From Gammaproteobacteria bacterium (GTDB lineage: Bacteria > Pseudomonadota > Gammaproteobacteria > Nevskiales > Nevskiaceae): DNA of 64,000 nt. Positions 9,298 through 16,716 of the stretch are shown here, piece after piece. The notes under the pieces were generated by a model, which ran no database searches, had not been told where the DNA came from, and saw only the letters and a program-made list of their open reading frames with translations. The stretch spans positions 107,732 through 171,731 of the forward strand of contig JAPLSB010000015.1 of NCBI GenBank assembly GCA_026398875.1. Direction: 5' to 3'. The translations under genes were made by a program, and so were the position numbers. The first letter of the stretch is position 1; each line of letters opens with the position of its first letter.

Positions 9298-9301
9298 TCG
9301 T

Positions 9302-9964
9302 TCAGCGCCGCCGGGTGCTGGCCGCACGTAGCGTGCTGGCCAGCTGCCCGACGCCGGCCACGAATTCGGTGACGCCGCCGTAAGCGGGATGGCGCAGCGC
9401 CACGTGCGCGTAGCCCAAGCGCGTCAGTGCTTCCGACGACTTGTTGCCAACCGCTGCAAGCACGGCATCTGGCAAGGCGGCACGCAATGCCGCCAGCACC
9501 GGTTCGCCGGCCGCCAGTTCGCCGCGGGTCGGCGTTCGGTTCGAATGCGGCTCGCCGGGCGCATGCGGATGCAGCGGGAAAGCGTTCCAGAGGAACGTCT
9601 GGTCGGCGAGCTGCTGTTCGTACAGTGTCCGCCAGACCACGCGCGCCGATGGTTCACTCCACGGACGGGCGCGCGTCGACAGCCGAGGCGTGGCCGCGAT
9701 GCCCGGAATGCTGCCGTCGATCAGCAAGGCCTCCGAGGTGAATGGAATGCCCGAAATGCGGCAGCCCTGGTATCCCGCCGCTTCGCCGATCAGCACCAGA
9801 CGCAGACCGGGCCGCGCGGCATGCGCGCGGAGATGGGCCAGTCGGCGATCCGGGCCGTTGTCGTCTGAATCATCGTGGTTGGCTTGCGACCACGAGTTGA
9901 AACTGCCGGGCAGCGTCGGCAGACATCGCAGCGCGTCTTGCAGGGCATCGAACAGGTGAGTCAT
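9302..9964 (-). CDS. uracil-DNA glycosylase-like protein
   Basis: A 220-aa protein with the UDG-superfamily pattern: motif 1 LVLIGEAAGYQGCRISGIPF near residue 57, WNAFPLHPH (motif 2 region), AVGNKSSEAL and a late LRHPAYGG segment resembling the HPS-type DNA-intercalation loop. Members excise uracil or damaged bases in base-excision repair. Motif 1 (GEAAGYQG) differs from canonical family-1 and family-4 forms, so the substrate range is uncertain. Transcribed divergently from the LuxR-type gene. Confidence 0.8.
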   Translation of the reverse strand: MTHLFDALQDALRCLPTLPGSFNSWSQANHDDSDDNGPDRRLAHLRAHAARPGLRLVLIGEAAGYQGCRISGIPFTSEALLIDGSIPGIAATPRLSTRARPWSEPSARVVWRTLYEQQLADQTFLWNAFPLHPHAPGEPHSNRTPTRGELAAGEPVLAALRAALPDAVLAAVGNKSSEALTRLGYAHVALRHPAYGGVTEFVAGVGQLASTLRAASTRRR

Positions 9965-10107
9965 CGCGGACGGACAGGGCTGCGTGCGGAAAGGTCGGCG
10001 AAGGATGCCCGATCACCGGCCCTGATCCGCACCGAAAAAGCGCGGTAACTCAGGCAAGACATGAATCCCAAGTCGTGAACATCGTGCGAATTCGCCACTT
10101 GCGCCAC

Positions 10108-10123
10108 CAGCGCTCTAGCGCTG
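10108..10123. promoter_or_regulatory. 16-bp palindrome upstream of LuxR-type gene
   Basis: CAGCGCTCTAGCGCTG reads as two 7-bp arms around a CT centre. It lies in the 253-bp divergent region between the UDG-like gene and the LuxR-type gene, about 95 bp before the latter's ATG. It is a plausible dimer-binding operator, for example for autoregulation. No strong promoter hexamers stand out in the rest of that region. Confidence 0.4.
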
Positions 10124-10217
10124 ATCCTTGGTAAACGCCGGCGCGCGTCGGCTTCGCCATCGGTGAAGTTGCCTGCATACGCCGCCAGAAGACGACCTGC
10201 CAGGACTCGCTGAAACG

Positions 10218-11120
10218 ATGGATTCGACTGACGAACTGATACATAGCCTCTATCGCGGCGCCGTCGAGGACGAGTGGCAGGACTACCGCAGCCGCGCGCT
10301 GGCACATGTCTGCGAACGTCTCGGCGTCAGCTCCGCTGCATGGTGGTCGCGTGGCGTCGGCACCCGCGGCGGCGAACTGACCCAGCACCAGGCAGCGCAT
10401 GTCACCGTTCAGGCGCTCAATGCGCTGGTGTTTCCGGTCGGCCAGCAGCAGGCAACACTCGACATGTCGGGGCGTGGCTACAACGGCGTGGCACTGCAGT
10501 ACACGCACCGCGACGTCGGTGTGGTCAGCACCTTGCTGCTGCAGTTCCCGACCGATCGCAAGCAGCCGTCGAGTGAAAACCTGCGCCGCGTGCTGGCGCA
10601 TCTCGTCGAGGCCGGCACGCTGGCGCTGCGCCAGTTCATTCGCCGGGACGACTGGCTGCAAGCCATGGGCCGCCCCAACCGCGGTTCGGCGGCGATGACC
10701 GATTCCGAAGGCACGTTGTTCGCAGCCAGCGAGCGTTTCATCGAGATGTTCGGCCACGATGCCGGCGCAGCGCTGGTGAAGCTGCCGTTCGAGTTGCCGG
10801 AAGCGGTGCTTGGCGACGACGGCGGCGAGTTCGTTCATGGCCCGATCCACCTGCGCGTGCGTCGCTGCGGCCAGCTGTATCTGATCTATGCCCGCAAGCC
10901 GCTGCCGCTGGATTCGCTGTCACCGCGCGAGCAGGAAATCGCCCGCGCGCTCGGCAACGGGAAGACGCTGAAGTCGATTGCCCGCCAGTACGGCATCGCC
11001 GTGTCGACCGTGGCCAACCACACCACCCGCATCTACCGGAAGCTGGCGATCTATCGCCGCGAGGACCTGATCGACCTGGTCCGGATGCGCGCCCAGACCA
11101 GCCCCGCCAAAAAAAGCTGA
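10218..11120 (+). CDS. LuxR family transcriptional regulator
   Basis: A 300-aa regulator. The C-terminal 65 residues form a LuxR/GerE helix-turn-helix: LSPREQEIARALGNGKTLKS, then ARQYGIAVSTVANHTTRIYR. The N-terminal 200 residues are not a recognisable autoinducer-binding domain and could be a divergent GAF/PAS-type sensor. No phosphoreceiver domain is present, so the signal is probably a small molecule or is unknown. A perfect palindrome lies upstream (10108-10123) and a 22-bp hairpin immediately downstream. Confidence 0.88.
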   Translation: MDSTDELIHSLYRGAVEDEWQDYRSRALAHVCERLGVSSAAWWSRGVGTRGGELTQHQAAHVTVQALNALVFPVGQQQATLDMSGRGYNGVALQYTHRDVGVVSTLLLQFPTDRKQPSSENLRRVLAHLVEAGTLALRQFIRRDDWLQAMGRPNRGSAAMTDSEGTLFAASERFIEMFGHDAGAALVKLPFELPEAVLGDDGGEFVHGPIHLRVRRCGQLYLIYARKPLPLDSLSPREQEIARALGNGKTLKSIARQYGIAVSTVANHTTRIYRKLAIYRREDLIDLVRMRAQTSPAKKS

Positions 11121-11173
11121 AACTGCCTCGGCTTGCCGAAGTGCCGTGAATGGCACTTCGGCAAGCCGAGGCA
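11110..11173. terminator. 22-bp perfect hairpin between convergent genes
   Basis: Arms 11124-11145 (starting TGCCTCGGCTTGCC) and 11152-11173 are perfectly complementary, with the 6-nt loop GTGAAT. On the minus strand the hairpin is followed, after 7 nt, by a T7 run (complement of 11110-11116), so it can terminate the esterase transcript. For the plus-strand LuxR-type gene there is no T tract. The unusual length and perfection also fit a mobile palindromic repeat. Confidence 0.75.
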
Positions 11174-11191
11174 TTGGCTCGTGTTGCGGCT

Positions 11192-12796
11192 TCAGCAGCC
11201 GGCGCGGATGTCGCCGCAGGTCTGTTCCGCGCCGCGGCGAGTCGTGAAGCTGCGTGCGGAGCGGAAGTGGAAGCTGGTGCGTGCGCGCCACTTGGCGTCA
11301 TCGAGCAGTCGCGCGTCGGCGTCGGCATGGCCGGCTTCGCCGCTGCGCTTCAGCCAGCGGTCGAGCCAGGCCAGCGTGTAGTGCTCGGCCATCGGCCGGC
11401 CCCAGCCGCCGCGGCAGCGGCCGCCGGTGGTGTCCGGGCACCAGCTGCTGGTCGGAAAGGTCGGAATGAGGCTCCATTCGAAGTGCGTGCTGCCACGGAT
11501 GGTCAGCTCGTAGCTCGGTACGCCGGCTGCCTTCCAGGCTGCAAAGCCGGTCAGATGGCCGTCCGGGTCTGGTGGCGACAGCAGCGGCAGCGCGACGATG
11601 CCGTATTCCGACGACTGCCCCATCGTCGGCACGCGCGGCGCCCAGCGCGGCTCGTCGCGGGTGATCAGCTGGTCGATCACCGGTCGGGTCAGCAGTTCCG
11701 GCAGGCGGTCGAACAGCGCGCCGCCGGCACCGCCCGGCGTGCCGTCGGCCGGCGAGATCAGACCATCCCAGGCCACCGCGACATCGACCGGATTGCGGCT
11801 GTCGAGCCGGCCCGGCCACGGGTCCGCGCCCGGCGCGCCATAGCCCTGCACAACCGACACGCCGACGGCGCCGAGCGAGTGTCCGACGATGCCGAGCCGG
11901 TTCAGGTCCAGCGACGCGTGGAACGGATTGATCGCCGCCGTGCGGGTCGGGTAGGTGCCGGCGCAGCTGCGCTCGTGCGGGTACGGCTTGGCTGGACGCG
12001 AGCGCAGGAAATCGATGGCGTTGACCAGCCCGGTCCAAAACACGCTCGGGTTGATGTTGGTGCCCTGCTGCAGGCTCGGCGTGGCGAAGTCCGACCGTCC
12101 CTGACCGCGCGGGTCGAAGGTCAGCACCATGTAGCCGGCGCGCACCAGCGCCTGTGCCATCCACCAGTACGCGGTTTCCGGCGCCTGGATCGAGCCGTTC
12201 TCGATGACCACGCCCGGCACCCGCTGGCCCGGCGCCAGGCCGCGCGGCTTCCAGACGCGGCCGGACAGGCGTGCGCAGCCGTCGTCGTAGAACACCACTG
12301 GCTCGACTTCCGCCTCGCGCCGGTAGAACGGATCGACCGACGGCCAGCGGTACGGGTCGCCAGCGCACTGGCTGGCGTAGCTGGAGCACAGCGGCAACGC
12401 CACCGGAATGCCGAGCGGCAGATAGATCGCGTTGGCCGGGTCCTGGCGGATCAGTGCGGCGATCTGGTCCAGCGCGACCAGCACCGGATTCGGACCGGGG
12501 CCGCGCAGCGCATCGGCCGCTGAGGCCTGCGCGGGCGTGTAGGCCAACACCCAGCTTGGATCGGCGAGATCGCGCAGCAGCAGACTCGTGGTGTTCAGCC
12601 CGCTCTGGGTGATCAGCCGAGCCATGAACGCCGGGTTGGTAACCTGCTCGGTTGGTGCTTCCAGCACCTTGGCGTGATTGGCGGTCTCGCGCGCCGTCCA
12701 CGCCAGCGACGGATAGGCGGGGCCTTCCGGCACGGCGGTGACCGCCAGCGGCAGCAGGGCTGCCGCCATCGGCACGAGACATAGCAAACGTTTCAT
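11192..12796 (-). CDS. secreted alpha/beta hydrolase (esterase/lipase-like)
   Basis: A 534-aa protein with an N-terminal signal peptide of about 22 residues (MKRLLCLVPMAAALLPLAVT). The hydrolase core starts near residue 180: LTFDPRGQGRSD near 225-236 and the nucleophile elbow GIVGHSLGAVG with Ser307. A late STHFEWSLIP segment likely supplies the catalytic His. About eight Cys residues suggest disulfides in an exported protein. It probably hydrolyses an ester or amide outside the cytoplasm; the substrate is unknown. Divergent from the ABC transporter genes, with a hairpin terminator just downstream. Confidence 0.85.
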   Translation of the reverse strand: MKRLLCLVPMAAALLPLAVTAVPEGPAYPSLAWTARETANHAKVLEAPTEQVTNPAFMARLITQSGLNTTSLLLRDLADPSWVLAYTPAQASAADALRGPGPNPVLVALDQIAALIRQDPANAIYLPLGIPVALPLCSSYASQCAGDPYRWPSVDPFYRREAEVEPVVFYDDGCARLSGRVWKPRGLAPGQRVPGVVIENGSIQAPETAYWWMAQALVRAGYMVLTFDPRGQGRSDFATPSLQQGTNINPSVFWTGLVNAIDFLRSRPAKPYPHERSCAGTYPTRTAAINPFHASLDLNRLGIVGHSLGAVGVSVVQGYGAPGADPWPGRLDSRNPVDVAVAWDGLISPADGTPGGAGGALFDRLPELLTRPVIDQLITRDEPRWAPRVPTMGQSSEYGIVALPLLSPPDPDGHLTGFAAWKAAGVPSYELTIRGSTHFEWSLIPTFPTSSWCPDTTGGRCRGGWGRPMAEHYTLAWLDRWLKRSGEAGHADADARLLDDAKWRARTSFHFRSARSFTTRRGAEQTCGDIRAGC

Positions 12797-12925
12797 CGGT
12801 GCTCCTCCGTTGTGGTTGTTGTCGTGCCGAGGATCGGGGCTGGCCGCCTGCGCTGCAATGGCAAAACGGCGTCAGAAAATCGGCCTTACCCGCGTGCACC
12901 ACCGCCTTGCGGCAGACTGCGCGCC

Positions 12926-13822
12926 ATGACGAATTCCGCCGCAACGCCGATCCTCGAAGTCCGCGATCTGGTCAAGCATTTCAAGCAGGTTCACGCCGTC
13001 AACGGCCTGAGCTTCGATGTCCGTCCCGGCACCTGTTTCGGCCTGCTCGGTCCGAACGGTGCCGGCAAGAGCACCACCATCGAGATCTGCGAAGGCCTGC
13101 TGACGCCCACGGCCGGGACGGTCCGCTACAAGGGCGAGCCGCTAGGGCCGAAGTACCGCGAGCGGGTCGGCATCCAGTTCCAGTCGACGGCGCTCCAGGA
13201 TCACCTGACGGTGATCGAGAACCTGCGATTCTTCAGCGCGCTGTACCCGGTGCGCCGGCCGATCGACGAACTGATCGCGCTGTGCCGGCTCGAGGATTTC
13301 CTCGATCGCGATTCGAAGAAGCTCAGTGGCGGCCAGCGGCAACGGCTGCTGCTGGCGATCGCGCTGGTCAATGATCCGGAACTGCTGTTCCTCGACGAGC
13401 CAACCACCGGGCTCGATCCGCAGGCGCGGCGCAACTTCTGGGATCTGGTCACCGACATCAAGGCGGCCGGCCGCACCATCGTGCTGACCACGCACTACAT
13501 GGAAGAGGCCTACCTGCTGTGCGACGAGATCGTCATCGTCGATCACGGCCGGATCATTGCGCAGGGCGTGCCGAGCCAGCTGCTGGCCGAGCACTTCAAC
13601 GACTCGATGCTCGAAGTGCCGGCTGCCGAAGCACACAAGATCGCCGCCACCGGCCTGACCGGTTTGGCCAAGGGAGAAACCGTGGAAATCCAGACGGCCG
13701 ACGTCAATGCCGCCGTCGCCGCGCTGCTCGCCGGTGGCGTGTCGCTGGCGCAGTTGCGGATCCGCCCCCGCACGCTCGAAGACCTGTTCATCGAGCTGAC
13801 TGGACGAGGCCTGCGCGAATGA
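12926..13822 (+). CDS. ABC transporter ATP-binding protein
   Basis: A 298-aa ATPase of the DrrA/CcmA-like exporter type. Walker A GPNGAGKST is at residues 42-50; then come the Q-loop (GIQFQST), the signature LSGGQRQR, Walker B LLFLDEPTTGLD and the switch His in LTTHYMEEA. A C-terminal extension of about 80 residues is typical for this group. It would power the permease encoded next; start and stop overlap (ATGA at 13819-13822). Such pairs export drugs, polyketides or glycans; the cargo is unknown. Confidence 0.93.
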   Translation: MTNSAATPILEVRDLVKHFKQVHAVNGLSFDVRPGTCFGLLGPNGAGKSTTIEICEGLLTPTAGTVRYKGEPLGPKYRERVGIQFQSTALQDHLTVIENLRFFSALYPVRRPIDELIALCRLEDFLDRDSKKLSGGQRQRLLLAIALVNDPELLFLDEPTTGLDPQARRNFWDLVTDIKAAGRTIVLTTHYMEEAYLLCDEIVIVDHGRIIAQGVPSQLLAEHFNDSMLEVPAAEAHKIAATGLTGLAKGETVEIQTADVNAAVAALLAGGVSLAQLRIRPRTLEDLFIELTGRGLRE

Positions 13823-14850
13823 AGGCCATGTTCCGTCGCATTGCTGCCGCCACCTGGGCGCGCAGCCTGGAATTCGTTCGCGATCGCAGTTCGCTGGGCT
13901 GGAATCTGGTGTTCCCGATCCTGATGGTGATCGGGCTGGCGTTCGTGTTCTCGGGGCCCGGCCAGCCGCTGTTCAAGGTGGCGGTGATCGCGCCGTCAGA
14001 CGCGAAGCTCGATGCCAGCCTGCATCCGTTCCTCGGCACGCCGCAGGTGCAGTTCTATCGCGAGGACACGCTGGCGGCCGCACTGCCGAAGGTGCAGCGC
14101 CACCGGATCGATCTGCTGGTCGATTTCACCGCGCAGTCGCCGCACTACTGGGTCAACACGCAGTCGCCGAAAGGCCAGCTGCTGGAGCGGCTGATCACCG
14201 GCAGTGGCGGCGCGGCCCTGGTGCGCGAGGAAACCACTGGCCGCGAGATCCGCTACGTCGACTGGGTCGCGCCCGGCATCCTCGGCATGAACATGATGTT
14301 CGCCTGCCTGTTCGGCATCGGCTACGTGATCGTCCGCTACCGCAAGAACGGTTATCTGAAGCGCCTCAATGCGACACCGCTGCGCGCGGTCGAATTCCTG
14401 ATCGCCCAATTGCTGAGTCGCCTGCTGCTGATCCTGGTCGTCAACATCGGCGTGTTCGCGGCCTGCCGGCTGCTGCTCGACCTGCGCATGGAAGGCAGTT
14501 ACCTCGACCTGCTGGTGGTTGTTGCGCTCGGCGCGTTCTCGATGATCGCGATGGGGCTCGTGGTATCGGCACGGCTGGCCAGCGAAGAACTGGCCGGCGG
14601 CATCCTCAACGTGTTGTCGACACCGATGATGGTCGTCTGCGGCGTGTTCTTTTCGATGGATGGTTCGCCGCGCGCGCTGCAGATCGCCGCCGACCTGCTG
14701 CCGCTGACGCACCTGCTCAGTGCTGCGCGGGCGATCATGCTCGACGGCGCCGGACTGGCGCAGCTCGGCTATCCGATCGCGGCGATGGCGGCGATGAGCG
14801 CGTTGTACCTGAGCCTGGGCGCGCTGCTGTTCAAGTGGCGGCAGGACTGA
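13819..14850 (+). CDS. ABC-2 type transporter permease
   Basis: A 343-aa membrane protein. It has one N-terminal transmembrane helix (residues about 26-46), then a periplasmic domain of about 120 residues, then five hydrophobic segments from about 160 to 340 (ILGMNMMFACLFGIGYVIV and others). This is the usual ABC-2 exporter topology. The start overlaps the ATPase stop by 4 nt, which implies translational coupling and a two-gene export system. Confidence 0.92.
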   Translation: MKAMFRRIAAATWARSLEFVRDRSSLGWNLVFPILMVIGLAFVFSGPGQPLFKVAVIAPSDAKLDASLHPFLGTPQVQFYREDTLAAALPKVQRHRIDLLVDFTAQSPHYWVNTQSPKGQLLERLITGSGGAALVREETTGREIRYVDWVAPGILGMNMMFACLFGIGYVIVRYRKNGYLKRLNATPLRAVEFLIAQLLSRLLLILVVNIGVFAACRLLLDLRMEGSYLDLLVVVALGAFSMIAMGLVVSARLASEELAGGILNVLSTPMMVVCGVFFSMDGSPRALQIAADLLPLTHLLSAARAIMLDGAGLAQLGYPIAAMAAMSALYLSLGALLFKWRQD

Positions 14851-14877
14851 ACCGGCGCCGCGCCGATTCGCCAAACC

Positions 14878-14883
14878 TATAAT
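14878..14883 (+). promoter_or_regulatory. -10 box upstream of the MBL-fold gene
   Basis: A perfect TATAAT lies 27 nt before the ATG at 14911. No good -35 hexamer is seen at 16-18 bp upstream. The predicted transcript start near 14890 would leave a leader of about 20 nt, which makes the gene independent of the ABC operon. Confidence 0.5.
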
Positions 14884-14910
14884 CCGGCCGACCCGATCCC
14901 GAGCATCGCC

Positions 14911-15894
14911 ATGCCTGCAGCCCTTCCCGCCACCGTCGACTACGCGCACGGCATCACCTGCATCGATACCGAACAGGTTCGCCCCGGCCAGGCCTGCTGC
15001 TACCTGATCGGCAGCGGCCAGCGCAGCGGCACGGCGCAGTACGCCTTCGTCGACTGCGGGACCTCGCTGTCGGTGCCCGGCATCAAGGCCGTGCTCGCGG
15101 CACGCGGCATCGGGCTGGACCAGATCGCCTACGTGATGCCGACGCACGTCCATCTCGATCACGCCGGCGGTGCCGGCCTGCTGATGCGCGAATGCGGGCA
15201 CGCGAAGCTGGTTGTGCACCCGCGCGGAGCGAAACATCTGATCGACCCGGCAGCACTGATCGCCGGTGCGACCGCCGTCTATGGTCCTAAGCAGATGGCC
15301 GCGATGTATGGCGAGATCGTGCCGATCGACGCGTCACGGGTGATCGTCGCCGACGATGGCTACCGGCTTGATTTCGACGGTCGCGAGCTGCTGTTCATCG
15401 ACGCGCCCGGCCACGCCCGCCATCACTACGCGATCTGGGACGAACAGAGCCGCGGCTGGTTCGCCGGCGATACCTTCGGCCTGTCGTACCGGGTGTTCGA
15501 CGGCCCGAACGGCGCCACCCTGCTGCCGACGACGACGCCGGTGCAGTTCGAGCCGGATGCCTGGCTGCAGACGATCGACCGCTTCATGGCCGCCGATCCG
15601 GACTGGATGTACCTGACCCACTACGGTCGGGTCGGCAATGTCCAGCAGCTGGCGGCCGATCTTCGCGGCGATCTGGCGATGTATCAGAGCATCGCGCTGC
15701 ATCTGGCCGATGCGCCGGATCGGCATGCCCGGATCGTCGAGGCGCTGACCCTGCATGCGCTGGAAGAACTGGCGGCGATGGCGGCACCGGTCAGCGATGA
15801 CACCGCGCGCGACTGGCTGGCCTTCGACCTGGAACTGAACGCGCAGGGCCTTGGTGTCTGGCTCGATCGGCAGAAGCTGAAAGCCGCCGCCTGA
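14911..15894 (+). CDS. MBL-fold metallo-hydrolase
   Basis: A 327-aa protein. The metal-binding motif THVHLDHAGG (His79, His81, Asp83, His84) is complete. A GHARHHYAIW segment supplies the next His, and WFAGDTFG the bridging Asp. The family includes glyoxalase II-like thioesterases, lactonases and RNases; this two-domain, roughly 320-aa form with a C-terminal helical tail is usually annotated only as MBL-fold hydrolase. A TATAAT -10 box precedes it. Convergent with the HAD gene. Confidence 0.88.
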   Translation: MPAALPATVDYAHGITCIDTEQVRPGQACCYLIGSGQRSGTAQYAFVDCGTSLSVPGIKAVLAARGIGLDQIAYVMPTHVHLDHAGGAGLLMRECGHAKLVVHPRGAKHLIDPAALIAGATAVYGPKQMAAMYGEIVPIDASRVIVADDGYRLDFDGRELLFIDAPGHARHHYAIWDEQSRGWFAGDTFGLSYRVFDGPNGATLLPTTTPVQFEPDAWLQTIDRFMAADPDWMYLTHYGRVGNVQQLAADLRGDLAMYQSIALHLADAPDRHARIVEALTLHALEELAAMAAPVSDDTARDWLAFDLELNAQGLGVWLDRQKLKAAA

Positions 15895-15905
15895 TTGCCG
15901 TGCAG

Positions 15906-15923
15906 GGCGGGTCGCGACCCGCC
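15906..15923. repeat. 18-bp perfect palindrome
   Basis: GGCGGGTCGCGACCCGCC lies between the convergent MBL-fold and HAD genes and abuts the HAD stop codon. GGCGGGT...ACCCGCC units are a common interspersed palindrome type in high-GC proteobacteria. It may stop transcription from both sides, although neither strand has a T tract after it. Confidence 0.55.
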
Positions 15924-16604
15924 TTACAGCAGCTGGTCAACCAGTGCTGCAAATGATTCGGCTTCGATTTCCGGCGCATGTTCTTCATGCGCCCAGGCAA
16001 CACCTTCGGCATTGATCCAGCCGGCGCGCAGCCCGGCCCGGCGCGCGCCGACCACATCGGCATGGGCGTCATCGCCGATGTGCAGCACGGCGTCCGGCGG
16101 CAGCGCCAACGCCGTGCAGGCGGCGTGGAAGATCGTCGGATCGGGCTTCGCGGCGCCGAAATCGCTGGCTGACAGCGCGCCGCGAAAATGCTGGTCCAGG
16201 CCGATCGCGCGCAGATCGGCATTGCCATTGGAAATCGCCACGATCGGGTAGCGCGCTGCCAGCCTTGCCAATGCCTCGGCGGCGCCGTCGTACAGGCTCA
16301 CTCGCTGGCGCGCGGCCATGAAGATTGCGTAGACCGTTTCGGTATGGCCGGTGTCGTGGCCGCAATCGCCGAGCATCTGCCGGAACATCTCGCGGCGGAT
16401 GAAGCCGAGATCGTGGGCGCGCTGCGGATGCGCGCTGACGATGCGCTGACGCAGCGCCATCCGGCCCTCGCTGCTCCAGGCCTCGAGTACCGATGGCGCG
16501 TGCTCGGCGAACCAGGCGTTGGCGGCGGCTTCGGCTCCGCGAATGGTCGGCCAGACCGGCCACAGCGTGTCGTCGAGATCGAGCGTGATGGCCTTGAACG
16601 TCAT
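15924..16604 (-). CDS. HAD-superfamily hydrolase (phosphatase-like)
   Basis: A 226-aa HAD-IA family protein. Motif I TLDLDDTLW has the nucleophile Asp9 and acid/base Asp11; AISNGNADL is motif II; the Lys of motif III is near GAAKPDPTIF; LHIGDDAHADVVGARRAG is motif IV. It is probably a phosphatase for a small metabolite (YigB/YjjG-like). The ATG at 16604 sits just before motif I; the 113 nt between this start and the oppositely oriented oxidoreductase gene contain a TATACT on the minus strand (complement of 16633-16638) that could be its -10 box. Confidence 0.88.
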   Translation of the reverse strand: MTFKAITLDLDDTLWPVWPTIRGAEAAANAWFAEHAPSVLEAWSSEGRMALRQRIVSAHPQRAHDLGFIRREMFRQMLGDCGHDTGHTETVYAIFMAARQRVSLYDGAAEALARLAARYPIVAISNGNADLRAIGLDQHFRGALSASDFGAAKPDPTIFHAACTALALPPDAVLHIGDDAHADVVGARRAGLRAGWINAEGVAWAHEEHAPEIEAESFAALVDQLL

Positions 16605-16716
16605 GACAGCGGGCTTCCGGTAATGGGCCGCGAGTATATCGACGGGCGTCGGCCGATCCGGTCGGCGCGCGCAGTGATTGCGGTAACGTAGCCCACGCCT
16701 CGGGAGGAGCCCCGTC

